Shown piece after piece: positions 1 through 7,993 of a DNA stretch of 64,000 nucleotides. A program made the position numbers and the translations under genes. Source of the DNA: Candidatus Sulfotelmatobacter sp. (GTDB taxonomy: Bacteria; Acidobacteriota; Terriglobia; Terriglobales; Acidobacteriaceae); the NCBI GenBank assembly GCA_030041475.1, contig JASHNU010000019.1, positions 124,001-188,000 of the forward strand, read 5' to 3'. Every line of letters starts with the position of its first letter. Within the stretch, counting starts at the first letter, position 1. The notes below the pieces were generated by a model, which worked only from the letters and a program-made list of their open reading frames with translations, was not told the origin of the DNA and did no database searches.

Positions 1-624
1 ATCGCCTTCCGCCAGGACCAGACGGTCACACGTTTCGAAACTTTCGAGGACGTGCTCGCCTACTGCCGCTACTCGGCGAATCCGGTCGGGCACCTTGTCC
101 TGTATCTATGCGGATATTGCGACGCGGAGCGGCAGCAGCTTTCCGACTACACCTGCACCGCGCTGCAGCTGGCGAACTTCTGGCAAGACGTGACGCGCGA
201 CTACGCCAAGAACCGCATTTATTTGCCGCTCGAAGACCTCCGGGCATTCAATGTGAGCGAAGATGACATCGTGTGCAGCAGGAATACTCCGGCCTTCCGC
301 GCCCTGATGCAGTTCGAAGTCGACCGCGCGCGGGAGTGGTTCCGCAAAGGGCTGCCGCTAGTCGAAAAAGTCGATCGGGAGCTAGCCGTCGATATTGAAC
401 TGTTCAGCCGCGGCGGGCTCGAAATTCTGCGTGCGATTCGGCGGCAGGGCTTTGCGGTGCTGGGGAATCGTCCCGTCATTTCGAAGCCGCGCAAGCTCGC
501 GCTCGTGGGGCGCGCTGCGCTGGGCAAGCTGTTTTCAAGTAGCACCTGGAGTGAAGCAGCAGTCGGACGAGCAGGGGGACATCACCATGGCGCAGACCCG
601 CGGAGCGGGGTGACGAAATCATGA
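1..624 (+). CDS. hpnC: HpnC-type squalene synthase homologue (5' partial)
   Basis: The reading frame is open from base 1, so the start lies upstream of the window. About 207 C-terminal residues are visible out of roughly 290 usual for the family. It belongs to the trans-isoprenyl diphosphate synthase (squalene/phytoene synthase) family. The second Asp-rich motif is intact (FWQDVTRDYAKNRIYLPLED), as expected for Mg-diphosphate binding. In the HpnCDE route HpnC turns presqualene diphosphate into hydroxysqualene. The stop overlaps the ATG of the next gene (ATGA), so translation of the two is probably coupled. The last 30 or so residues form a poorly conserved tail with a GGHHHG run. The assignment as HpnC rather than another squalene synthase rests mainly on its position before hpnD and hpnE. 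Confidence 0.88.
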   Translation: MAFRQDQTVTRFETFEDVLAYCRYSANPVGHLVLYLCGYCDAERQQLSDYTCTALQLANFWQDVTRDYAKNRIYLPLEDLRAFNVSEDDIVCSRNTPAFRALMQFEVDRAREWFRKGLPLVEKVDRELAVDIELFSRGGLEILRAIRRQGFAVLGNRPVISKPRKLALVGRAALGKLFSSSTWSEAAVGRAGGHHHGADPRSGVTKS

Positions 625-1565
625 GCGTCGGCACTCAGCAGGTCCCGCTTCCCTGGACGCCGGCTCCGCCGCAGCTCATCATGGCGTACTCGGTGTGCAA
701 GGGCATTACGCGCAGAGCAGCGAAGAATTTCTATTACGCCTTCCATGTTCTGCCGCGCCGGAAGCGTGAAGCGCTGTGTGCCGTTTACGCCTTCATGCGT
801 ACTTGCGACGACATTACCGACGACGCCACAATGAGCCTTCCCCAACGGCGTCAGAAGCTTGACACATGGCTTGATGCCCTGCACCGCGCGCAGCAGGGCC
901 AGCCCACGGATGATCCCATTCTGCTGGCTCTAACTGACGCGCAGCGGCGCTACGCGATTCCCGCCGGATTGCTCGACGAACTTGCCCACGGCACCGCCAT
1001 GGATGTTGAACAGGCCGAACCTGAGACACAGCCTACCGGCGCTCCCGGCCTAACAGTGCAGTACATGACTTTTGAAGATCTGCAGCTCTATTGCTACCGC
1101 GTGGCGTCGGTAGTGGGGCTGGTTTGCATTCACGTGTTCGGATATCGCGAACCGGCGGCGGAAATTCTGGCCGAGCGCTGCGGCCTTGCCTTCCAGTTGA
1201 CCAACATCATTCGCGACGTAAAGGAAGACGCGCGCATGGGCAGGGTTTATCTTCCGGAAGAAGATCTCGCCCGCTTCGGCCTTACGACTTCAGAACTGAT
1301 GACCACTCCGGATCCAGCGCGCTTTCAGCCGCTTCTGACTTTGGAGGCGGATCGTGCGCGCGAGTTCTACTCGGCTGGCGACGCGCTGATTCCCTATGTC
1401 TCTGAAGACAGCCAGCCCGCGCTGTGGGTGCTGGTGAATATTTATCGTCGCTTACTCGAGAAGATCGCGGAGAGAAAATACGACGTCTTCACCGCGAAAG
1501 TCGCTTTGAGCCGGTGGGAAAAGCTGCGCATTCTGGGGAAGGGACTCTGGATGCGATTGACGTAG
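621..1565 (+). CDS. hpnD: HpnD presqualene diphosphate synthase
   Basis: A 314-residue member of the squalene/phytoene synthase family. Both metal-binding Asp motifs are present: DDITD at residues 63-67 and DVKED at 199-203, followed by MGRVYLPEEDL. HpnD condenses two farnesyl diphosphates to presqualene diphosphate in the cytoplasm or at the membrane, the first committed step of the HpnCDE hopanoid route. The ATG overlaps the hpnC stop. The N-terminus carries about 20 Pro-rich residues before the usual start of the family, and an internal Met at residue 21 (MAYSVCKG) could be the true start. The stop is followed directly by a palindromic intergenic repeat, and hpnE follows about 110 bases later. 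Confidence 0.93.
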   Translation: MSVGTQQVPLPWTPAPPQLIMAYSVCKGITRRAAKNFYYAFHVLPRRKREALCAVYAFMRTCDDITDDATMSLPQRRQKLDTWLDALHRAQQGQPTDDPILLALTDAQRRYAIPAGLLDELAHGTAMDVEQAEPETQPTGAPGLTVQYMTFEDLQLYCYRVASVVGLVCIHVFGYREPAAEILAERCGLAFQLTNIIRDVKEDARMGRVYLPEEDLARFGLTTSELMTTPDPARFQPLLTLEADRAREFYSAGDALIPYVSEDSQPALWVLVNIYRRLLEKIAERKYDVFTAKVALSRWEKLRILGKGLWMRLT

Positions 1566-1566
1566 A

Positions 1567-1663
1567 CTCTGAATCTCAGATTGTAGAGTTAAGATTGAAA
1601 AACCGACTCGGAGATCGTGCAATCTGCTGGTCAGAATCTGAAATCTACAATCTGCAATCTGAA
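1567..1663. repeat. Palindromic intergenic repeat, AATCTGAAATCT family (copy 1)
   Basis: The left part (1568-1587) reads as the near reverse complement of the right part (1644-1663). Both are built from the words TCTGAAATCT and CTACAATCTG. The element fills most of the gap between hpnD and hpnE. A second copy with the same words lies at 48806-48902. It would fold into a long hairpin in RNA. This is seen directly; that it is a dispersed genomic family is inferred from the second copy. Confidence 0.7.
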
Positions 1664-1677
1664 CTCACCCCCATTAC

Positions 1678-3201
1678 TTGATGAATCCTTCTTCCCCCAC
1701 GGTCGCCGTGGCCGGAGGCGGTCTGGCCGGCCTGGCCGCGGCCTGCGCCCTATCCAACGCGGGATTTCGCGTCACACTTTTTGAGAAGCGTCCGTTTCTT
1801 GGCGGCAGAGCATCTTCCTACGAACATCCGGGAACGGGCGAGGTGGTGGACAACTGCCAGCACGTGCTTCTGGGCTGCTGCACGAATCTGATCGAGTTTT
1901 ACCGGCGCACCGGCGTCGATGACAAGATTCGCTGGTATGACAATCTGACCTTCCTTGAGCCGGGCGGGCGAGCGTCTTCGATCGGGCCTTCGTTGCTTCC
2001 GGCACCTCTGCATACGGCGCCCGCATTTCTGCGTGCCGCCTGTCTGGGTTGGCGCGACAAGGTAAGCATTGCCTGGGCAATGGCGCTTCTTACCGGGAAT
2101 CTTCCAGACACTGGATACGCGCCGTTCGTGGCCCACGCCGAGGGCCGCATCGTGCCGCGCTCTACGGGAGAAGATTTTCTGACCTGGCTGCGCCGTCACC
2201 GTCAGACGGAGCAGGCGATCGAACGCTTCTGGAAGACGATCCTGGTCAGCGCCCTGAATGAAGATCTCGACCGTATCTCCGTGGCCTACGCGGCGCAGGT
2301 GATCCGGGAGTCGTTCCTGAAGTCTCCTGCCGCCGGTCGCATGGGCGTGCCCACGGTTCCGCTCACCGAGCTTTACAACGCCGCCGGTGAATACATCTGC
2401 ACTCACGGAGGCACGCTGCAGCTCCGCAGTTCGATCGCATATCTCACGCCTAGCGAATCGCGAGTCACCGTTCGCATTCGCGGCCGGGTGGACGAGCGCG
2501 AGGGCCAGGTTGCTGAGATCTTCGATTACTTCATCTCGGCTCTTCCCTTCGACGATCTCGACCGCATTCTCGTGGACACGCCCGAAAGCGCGCCACTGCG
2601 TGAGAAGCTCGCGCATTTTGAGGCGTCTCCAATCACCGGAATTCACCTTTGGTTCGATCGGCAGATTTCCGACCTCGACCACGCCGTGCTGCTCGACCGC
2701 ACCATACAGTGGATGTTCCACAAGTCGCGGTTGCAGCCGATGCGTACGCAGCAAACGGAATCCGCACTTCTCGCAAACGCGGCGAGAAATGGCGCACCCA
2801 CGGATGTTGGCAGCTACATCGAGCTCGTCGTGAGTTCTTCGAAATCGCTGGTCGAAAAATCGAAAGCGGAAATCGTCGACCTTGCGCTCCGCGAAGCGCG
2901 GGAGTTTTTCGCGGAAGCCCGTCGGGCAAACCTTCTGAAATCTACTGTGATTAAGGAAGTGAACGCCACCTACTCGCCGTGCCCAGGAATTGACGCGTAT
3001 CGCCCGGCAGCCGTCACCGCCTGGCCACGGGTGTTCCTGGCCGGGGATTGGACGGCGACCGGCTGGCCTGCAACAATGGAAGGCGCGGTACGCAGCGGAT
3101 ATCTGGCAGCGGAAGCGCTCGCGCACACTGCCGGGCAGAAGGATGCGCGGTTTCTCTCTCCAGATTTACCGGCGGCAGGACTAATGCGACTGCTCGCCTG
3201 A
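1678..3201 (+). CDS. hpnE: HpnE squalene-associated FAD-dependent desaturase
   Basis: A 507-residue amine-oxidase/phytoene-desaturase-type flavoprotein. The N-terminal dinucleotide-binding motif is clear (VAVAGGGLAGLAAACALSNA), followed by the FEKRPFLGGRASSY signature of the family. The C-terminus has the FAD-contacting segment VFLAGDWTATGWPATMEGAV. HpnE reduces hydroxysqualene to squalene, the last step of the HpnCDE route feeding squalene-hopene cyclase. The first ATG at 1681 is preceded by TTG ATG; the frame from 1678 allows a TTG start, while ATG 1681 gives MNPSSPTVAVAGG and is the likelier start. A long internal segment (about residues 350-380) precedes the C-terminal FAD region. The cyclase gene is not in the window. 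Confidence 0.93.
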   Translation: MMNPSSPTVAVAGGGLAGLAAACALSNAGFRVTLFEKRPFLGGRASSYEHPGTGEVVDNCQHVLLGCCTNLIEFYRRTGVDDKIRWYDNLTFLEPGGRASSIGPSLLPAPLHTAPAFLRAACLGWRDKVSIAWAMALLTGNLPDTGYAPFVAHAEGRIVPRSTGEDFLTWLRRHRQTEQAIERFWKTILVSALNEDLDRISVAYAAQVIRESFLKSPAAGRMGVPTVPLTELYNAAGEYICTHGGTLQLRSSIAYLTPSESRVTVRIRGRVDEREGQVAEIFDYFISALPFDDLDRILVDTPESAPLREKLAHFEASPITGIHLWFDRQISDLDHAVLLDRTIQWMFHKSRLQPMRTQQTESALLANAARNGAPTDVGSYIELVVSSSKSLVEKSKAEIVDLALREAREFFAEARRANLLKSTVIKEVNATYSPCPGIDAYRPAAVTAWPRVFLAGDWTATGWPATMEGAVRSGYLAAEALAHTAGQKDARFLSPDLPAAGLMRLLA

Positions 3202-3259
3202 CGGAAACGAATCACTCTTCAGAGTTTCTTTGCAAAAAATGCGTCGGCCCAGCTACGCC

Positions 3260-4729
3260 TCAGGCTTTGGCGGGCTGGGCCGCGGCAGCCGCTTGGTTGT
3301 GTTCCTTGATCATCTTGTTGCGGGCTGCGCGCAGTTTCAAGAACGTCTTCGCCTCGTAGTAAAGGCGCTTGCGCTCGTGGCCATCGAAAGCCGCTTTACG
3401 CAAGATTCGGTACACCGCCTTGGGGCGGAAGTAATACTCATCGTAGAAGCGGTGCACGGCAGCGAGAATTTCGTCAGCGGGAAGGCCCGGATATTGAATG
3501 TGCGCCAGCTGGTGTCCACCGTCGTCCACCATCTTGCTCTCGGCGACCATGAATCCGTTCTTCACTGCGTAATCGTAAAGCTCGGTACCGGGATAAGCAT
3601 GTGCGACTGAGACCTGAATGGTTTCGACGTCGAGTTCTTTTGCGAAAGCGATCGTCCGGTTGATGGTTTCATGGGTCTCGCCGGGCAGACCCAGGATGAA
3701 GTCGCCGTGAACGACCAGGCCGAGCTTCTTGCAGTCCTTGGTGAACTGCAGGGCGCGCTCGACGGTGGCGCCTTTCTTGATGTTCTTGAGAATCTGCTGG
3801 TCGCCCGATTCGTAGCCGACGATCAGCAGCCGGCATCCGGCTTCCTTCATCGCTTTCAGCGTCTCGAAATCTGTGGTGACGCGCGACGTACACGACCAGG
3901 TCAGTCCAAGCGGCTTCAGCTTGGAGCACAGCTCGATCGTGCGGGCTTTCTGGATGTTAAAGGTGTCGTCGTCAAAGAAGAATTCCTTCACATCCGGCCA
4001 CAACTGCTTGGCGCGGGCCATCTCGCAGGCCACGTCATCAGTGGAGCGCTTGCGCCATGGATGTCCGCTAAGCGTCTGCGGCCACAGGCAGAAGGTGCAT
4101 TGCGCCGGGCAACCACGCGTGGTATAGAGCGAGACGAAAGGATAAAGCAGGAAGGGCACGGTGTATTTCGTCACGTCGAGATCGCGCTTGTAGATCTCGG
4201 TCACGTGCGGCAGGGCGTCCAGATCTTGGATCTGCGGCTGATCGGGATTGTGCACGATCTGGCCGTACTTCAGGAAAGAGACTCCGGGGATCTCCTCGAG
4301 CGGCTTGCCCTTGGCGTAGTCGACGACGGCGAAGTCGAATTCCTTGCGGCAGATGAAATCGATGGCCGGGCAGTCGCGCAGAGATTTTTCTGGCAGCACG
4401 GTCACGTGCGGGCCCACGAAGGCAATTTTGATCTTGGGATTCGCCTCTTTGATGGCGCGAGCGAGGCGAATGTCGCCGGGGAAACCGGGCGTCGAGGTGA
4501 ACAGAACGAGAAATTCGTAGTCTTTGGCGATGTGGATGGTCTCTTCCCCGGAAATGTGATGCGGAGGAGCGTCCAGGAGGCGCGAACCCTCGAGCATGCC
4601 AGCGGGATACGCCAGCCATACCGGGTACCAGTAACTCTCGATTTCGCGGGTCGCAGGCCAACGGGAGCCGGCGCCTCCGTCGAAGTTTTCAAACGAAGGG
4701 GGGTTTAAGAAGAGTGTTTTTAGAGGCAT
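3260..4729 (-). CDS. hpnJ: HpnJ-type B12-binding radical SAM protein
   Basis: A 489-residue protein with an N-terminal cobalamin-binding-like Rossmann region, then a radical SAM domain with the cluster motif CPAQCTFC (Cys207, Cys211, Cys214). The N-terminal sequence MPLKTLFLNPPSFENFDGGA with GSRWPATREI and SYWYPVWLA matches what I know of HpnJ. In Burkholderia, HpnJ is implicated in converting bacteriohopanetetrol glucosamine to the cyclitol ether, a side-chain modification of hopanoids. It converges on hpnE with a 58-base gap, which supports the hopanoid link. The tail (about 15 residues, Ala/Gln-rich) looks disordered. The end product in this organism is an inference; related radical SAM paralogues could act on other lipids. 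Confidence 0.85.
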   Translation of the reverse strand: MPLKTLFLNPPSFENFDGGAGSRWPATREIESYWYPVWLAYPAGMLEGSRLLDAPPHHISGEETIHIAKDYEFLVLFTSTPGFPGDIRLARAIKEANPKIKIAFVGPHVTVLPEKSLRDCPAIDFICRKEFDFAVVDYAKGKPLEEIPGVSFLKYGQIVHNPDQPQIQDLDALPHVTEIYKRDLDVTKYTVPFLLYPFVSLYTTRGCPAQCTFCLWPQTLSGHPWRKRSTDDVACEMARAKQLWPDVKEFFFDDDTFNIQKARTIELCSKLKPLGLTWSCTSRVTTDFETLKAMKEAGCRLLIVGYESGDQQILKNIKKGATVERALQFTKDCKKLGLVVHGDFILGLPGETHETINRTIAFAKELDVETIQVSVAHAYPGTELYDYAVKNGFMVAESKMVDDGGHQLAHIQYPGLPADEILAAVHRFYDEYYFRPKAVYRILRKAAFDGHERKRLYYEAKTFLKLRAARNKMIKEHNQAAAAAQPAKA

Positions 4730-4783
4730 ATTGGGTATTCAGCTATTCTAGCAAAGGGATGGGGTTGGTGCCGTTTTGAGCGG

Positions 4784-5032
4784 TTATTTCTGCAGGTTCC
4801 CGCAACGCGATGCCCGCGTTGATGGGCGAGTGAACCACAATAAACCCGCGACGCCAAGGCCCAGCAACGCTGCAAGCGCAACGAAGTACCACAGTGATGG
4901 CAGAGCAATCAGGAAGATCGCCACACTTCCAACAGCGAACACCAGCCCAGGAAAGTCTCCTCCAACCGGCAACTTGTGCATCGTGATGCCGCGATGCGGT
5001 TCAGCGGAGCCTCTGCGGGGTGAATCCATCAT
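4784..5032 (-). CDS. Small membrane protein, function unknown
   Basis: An 82-residue frame with two hydrophobic segments (roughly residues 28-42 and 45-68), suggesting a short inner-membrane protein with both ends on one side. Only 12 bases separate it from the stop of the upstream gene on the same strand, so the two may be cotranscribed. Two starts are possible: ATG at 5032 (MMDSPRRG) or ATG at 4981 (MHKLPVGG), the latter leaving only the hydrophobic core. No strong ribosome binding site marks either. I do not recognise a family. Confidence 0.55.
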   Translation of the reverse strand: MMDSPRRGSAEPHRGITMHKLPVGGDFPGLVFAVGSVAIFLIALPSLWYFVALAALLGLGVAGLLWFTRPSTRASRCGNLQK

Positions 5033-5044
5033 CGCGCATTTGTG

Positions 5045-5878
5045 CTACTGGGCTTCGCCCGGGACTGGGACGCGGAAAGTCACGCCACGGTCGGCGTTGG
5101 CTTTGGTGGTGGCAGGAATGTCGAGATCAGCCAGCGAAATCTTCTCGGTGTGTTGCGGAGCGAAGTTCCACAGCGTCTGGCCGACGATAGCGTAGTTCGC
5201 GATTTCTTCCTTGTGCTGATCGCGGAAAACGAGAACGGTGTTCGGCATCATGGCCGCGCCTTTGGCTTCATCACCCGCTGGGCGCCGTGGGCCTTGATAC
5301 GGCGCGTAGGCATCCTGATCGCCGTCGGCTTGTTCCTGCTGAAGCATACGCTGCTGCTCTTGGTTTATCCGGGCAGCGGCGTCTACGTTCTGATCATCAC
5401 TGTTGTAGTACGAGCCGTTGTCGTACGCGCCGTTGTTGTCGTAGGAGTCGTCGTTCCACCACCACCAAGGATCGTACCAGCCCCACGGCCATCCCCAACC
5501 CCACCACGGGTAGCCATAGCGTCCCCAATATCGATATCGGTTGAACGTGTTGAATCGGACACCGTTATGCAGGAACGGGCTGCGAGAGAAATTACGCTGC
5601 TGCGAGAAGGAAGTGCGGCCGGAGAAGCTGCGCGGGGCAGTCGATGAGAGCGGTCCGCTGTAGGCGTGAACGTTGGGACTGGAATGAGATCCGCTGAAAC
5701 CGCCGCCGCTGTGGCTGGAGAAACCACCCGCGTGGCCACCGCTGGATCCGCCGCCGTGGCCGCCTCCGAAACCGCCAGCGTGCCCGCCACCACCGCCGTG
5801 ACCGCCTCCTCCATGTTGGGCCCACACTGGGACTGCCAAGAAGAGCGCGAACGCCGTGATGGCTATCAGGCGGCGCAT
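5045..5878 (-). CDS. Secreted Gly/His-rich protein, function unknown
   Basis: The start is placed at ATG 5878 because it begins a clear signal peptide (MRRLIAITAFALFLAVPVWA, cleavage after AQ). The mature protein opens with about 70 residues dominated by Gly, His and Ser (GGGGHGGGGGHAGG), then an Arg/Tyr/Trp-rich part with GWGWPWGWYDPWWWW, a Asn/Asp/Tyr stretch, a Gln-rich stretch, and a small better-ordered C-terminal part (VLVFRDQHKEEIANYAIVG, ending in TFRVPVPGE). His-rich regions could bind metal, but this is only an inference. A TATAAT hexamer lies 9 bases upstream of the start with no visible ribosome binding site, suggesting a very short or absent leader. Confidence 0.75.
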   Translation of the reverse strand: MRRLIAITAFALFLAVPVWAQHGGGGHGGGGGHAGGFGGGHGGGSSGGHAGGFSSHSGGGFSGSHSSPNVHAYSGPLSSTAPRSFSGRTSFSQQRNFSRSPFLHNGVRFNTFNRYRYWGRYGYPWWGWGWPWGWYDPWWWWNDDSYDNNGAYDNGSYYNSDDQNVDAAARINQEQQRMLQQEQADGDQDAYAPYQGPRRPAGDEAKGAAMMPNTVLVFRDQHKEEIANYAIVGQTLWNFAPQHTEKISLADLDIPATTKANADRGVTFRVPVPGEAQ

Positions 5879-5887
5879 ACTGGACCT

Positions 5888-5893
5888 ATTATA
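5888..5893 (-). promoter_or_regulatory. Candidate -10 hexamer close to a start codon
   Basis: The minus strand reads TATAAT here, ending 9 bases before the ATG at 5878. Transcription from it would begin about 3 bases before the start codon. No good -35 match is seen 16-18 bases upstream. It may be a leaderless promoter; chance occurrence cannot be excluded. Confidence 0.35.
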
Positions 5894-6045
5894 ACTCCGA
5901 AAAGCAAGTCCGGTGCGGTTCTTCGTACAGTGGACAGGTTGGCTGGCAAGACGGGGGAGGGCTGTCCGACCAGACACTGGCGCGTGAGCAACTGGAACGG
6001 GACGTCGCGCATAAATGACGCTCTGCCTGCCTGCTTCAGAACGCT

Positions 6046-7632
6046 CTATTTTTTTCTTTTTGCGGCCTTTTTGGGCGCGGGTTTGTGGGCGGGCTTCGCG
6101 GGGGGCTTCGCGGGCTTGGTCGGCTTCGCTTTTTCCGCAGCTTTGGGCGCTGATTTTGCGGCTGGTTTTTGTTGGGCCTGCGGCCTGGATGCCGGCGCTG
6201 CCGGCAGCGCAGCCGGACTCGCAGCGGCCTCTTTCCCTTTCTTCCCTTTCGCGGATTCCTTGGTCAGCGCGGGTTTGCCCCCGGCGGTCGCCGGCGCAGG
6301 GTTGGCTGCCGCTTTGGCGGCACGCCCACGCCGCGGGGCCGGGGGCGGTGGGGGCGGAGGCGGCGCAAACGGCTTCAGGAACTTCAGCGTCTCAGTACGT
6401 GAGCGCAGCCTGCCATCGAGCAGCAACATGAAAACGTCATGCGCGATTTTGGGGTATTCAGGCAACTGCGGAGTGATGAGCAGCTCCGTCATCTCGGGCA
6501 GCGGAATTTTCTGCTGCACCTGGCGCCACTTGGTCAGGAAGTTCTTGATCTTCTGCTCAACCGACTGCTGGCGCGCGGTGACGGCGAGGAACAGAATCAT
6601 CTCGGGGCGAGCTTTCGAGAGCAGCTGCCAGGTCCGCGAGGGAGTCGCGGCTTCTTTGCCCATCAGGCGCTTGGCCAATTCCTTGGCGTGATCTTCAATG
6701 TCGCGCCACGCCTCGACCAAGTCCTTGCGCGGAATGAGCCGCTGCAGATCCGCAACGTCTTTGCTGGAAAGGCGCGCCGTCAGGAAGTACATGACGGCCG
6801 GGCCGGCATCGGGCGCATAGCCGAGATCGACCATCTGCTGGCGAGTTTTCATCAGCGCAGTCAGGCCATTGGCGTCAACTTTGGCGGACGTCCAGTGCTC
6901 GTGCAGAATGGTGAGCCAACCTTCCTTCTCGAGCATCTTCACCACATGCAGGGGATCGTCCTCGTGGGCGAGAGCGGCGATTTCGTGGCCGATCGAGCCG
7001 CGCTGAATGTGATCGATGTAGTTGCCTTCCCTGGCGGCGTCGTAGCGTGCTTGGGTGCGCTCCTCCAGAGCCCAGTGGAAGCGCGCAGAGAAGCGCGTGG
7101 CACGAATCAGGCGCGAGGGATCCTCGAGGAAGGAATAATTGTGCAGAATCCGGATCAGCTTGGTTTCGATATCGGCGACGCCGTTGAAGGGATCAAGCAG
7201 CAGGCCGCGGGAGCCTTCGTTCAGCGAAAGCGCCATAGCGTTCACGGTGAAGTCGCGGCGGCGGAGATCTTCGTAGATCGTCGCGGGAGCGACAATGGGC
7301 GGCTTCCCCGTCTTTTCGTAGCGCTCGGTCCGCGCCATGCTGATTTCGGCGCGGGCGTTGCCGGGCAGCGAGATGAAAATCGTGCGCGCGTCTTCCTCGA
7401 CGGCGCTGATCTGCGCGCCAGCCTTTTCCAGATCTTTTTGCAGCTTGAGCGGATTTCCTTGAACCGTAAAGTCCAGGTCACGAATGCTGAATCCGCTGAT
7501 GATGTCGCGAATGGCCCCGCCGGTCAGATAGAGATTCATGCCGGCAGCGCGGGCCACATCCTGAACCAGGCCGACGCCTCTCAACTGGTCCGGCGTCAAC
7601 CGGAGTTCCATGGTGTAAATGTAATCAGCCAT
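6046..7632 (-). CDS. tRNA nucleotidyltransferase/poly(A) polymerase family protein with basic tail
   Basis: A 528-residue class II nucleotidyltransferase. The head domain shows LYLTGGAIRDIISG and the metal-binding RDLDFTVQG (the two Asp carboxylates), then RRDFTVNAMALSL and LLDPFNGVADIETKLIRILH, all typical of CCA-adding enzymes and bacterial poly(A) polymerases. The RNA-binding helical part follows to about residue 400. The last 120 or so residues are low complexity, a PPPPPPP run followed by Ala/Lys/Pro repeats (PAKPAHKPAPKKAAKRKK) resembling histone-H1-like tails, which could bind RNA or DNA. The family acts on tRNA 3' ends in the cytoplasm. Whether this one adds CCA, only AC or C, or poly(A) cannot be told from sequence alone. 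Confidence 0.88.
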   Translation of the reverse strand: MADYIYTMELRLTPDQLRGVGLVQDVARAAGMNLYLTGGAIRDIISGFSIRDLDFTVQGNPLKLQKDLEKAGAQISAVEEDARTIFISLPGNARAEISMARTERYEKTGKPPIVAPATIYEDLRRRDFTVNAMALSLNEGSRGLLLDPFNGVADIETKLIRILHNYSFLEDPSRLIRATRFSARFHWALEERTQARYDAAREGNYIDHIQRGSIGHEIAALAHEDDPLHVVKMLEKEGWLTILHEHWTSAKVDANGLTALMKTRQQMVDLGYAPDAGPAVMYFLTARLSSKDVADLQRLIPRKDLVEAWRDIEDHAKELAKRLMGKEAATPSRTWQLLSKARPEMILFLAVTARQQSVEQKIKNFLTKWRQVQQKIPLPEMTELLITPQLPEYPKIAHDVFMLLLDGRLRSRTETLKFLKPFAPPPPPPPPAPRRGRAAKAAANPAPATAGGKPALTKESAKGKKGKEAAASPAALPAAPASRPQAQQKPAAKSAPKAAEKAKPTKPAKPPAKPAHKPAPKKAAKRKK

Positions 7633-7993
7633 TCGCTTTCAGCGGCCTTTTCAGGCCAACGTTGCTGCCGCCATCGCCGCTCCGTGCGATGAAAACGGAG
7701 CCTGCTGATGGCCGTTCTTACACAGGATTTCCACAGGGAAGGGCTGCCGGGCTGATGCAGCCCTCAGACGCACGTCTGCAAGTAGCTTAATATAAAGCAT
7801 TTAGATCGCTCAAAATCTTTGCGGCAAGTTAAAGAAAATAACACAACGTTTACATTTTGGCTACTGCATAGGCGGATTCCGCGAGAATTTTGAGGAAAGA
7901 TGCGAAAATCGCAAGGCAGGGGTCAGGGACTAGGGGCTAGGGAGCAGTAAATTCCTTTACGCGCTGGCCCCTGATCTCTGGCCCCTGTTTCTT
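7633..7993. other. 361-base intergenic region with AT-rich segment and palindrome
   Basis: This gap separates two divergent genes and should hold promoters for both. Bases 7785-7860 are unusually AT-rich for the window (runs such as AATATAAAG and AAAGAAAATAACA), consistent with promoter or DNA-bending sequence. I could not pick a convincing -35/-10 pair. The palindromic repeat at 7917-7987 fills the right end and stops only 6 bases before the next start codon. No gene is seen. Confidence 0.5.
7917..7987. repeat. Palindromic intergenic repeat, CAGGGGTCAGGGACTAGGGGC family
   Basis: Left arm 7917-7938 and right arm 7966-7987 are 22 bases each. Seventeen positions pair exactly, and four of the five mismatches would be G-U pairs in RNA, so the transcript could form a nearly unbroken hairpin with a 27-base loop. 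It ends 6 bases before the ATG at 7994, so it may affect translation of that gene. A related half-element occurs at about 55813-55840 just before smc. Confidence 0.7.

Noticed and set aside
1750-3126. Long open frame on the minus strand inside hpnE (about 458 codons)
   Set aside because: High-GC shadow of hpnE: the encoded protein is Arg/His-rich without motifs, while the plus-strand frame has clear FAD-binding motifs.
3671-4708. Long open frame on the plus strand inside the hpnJ-type gene
   Set aside because: Shadow of the radical SAM gene; no conserved motifs and no ribosome binding site.
6439-7692. Long open frame on the plus strand opposite the CCA-family gene
   Set aside because: Antisense shadow; the minus-strand frame carries the nucleotidyltransferase motifs.
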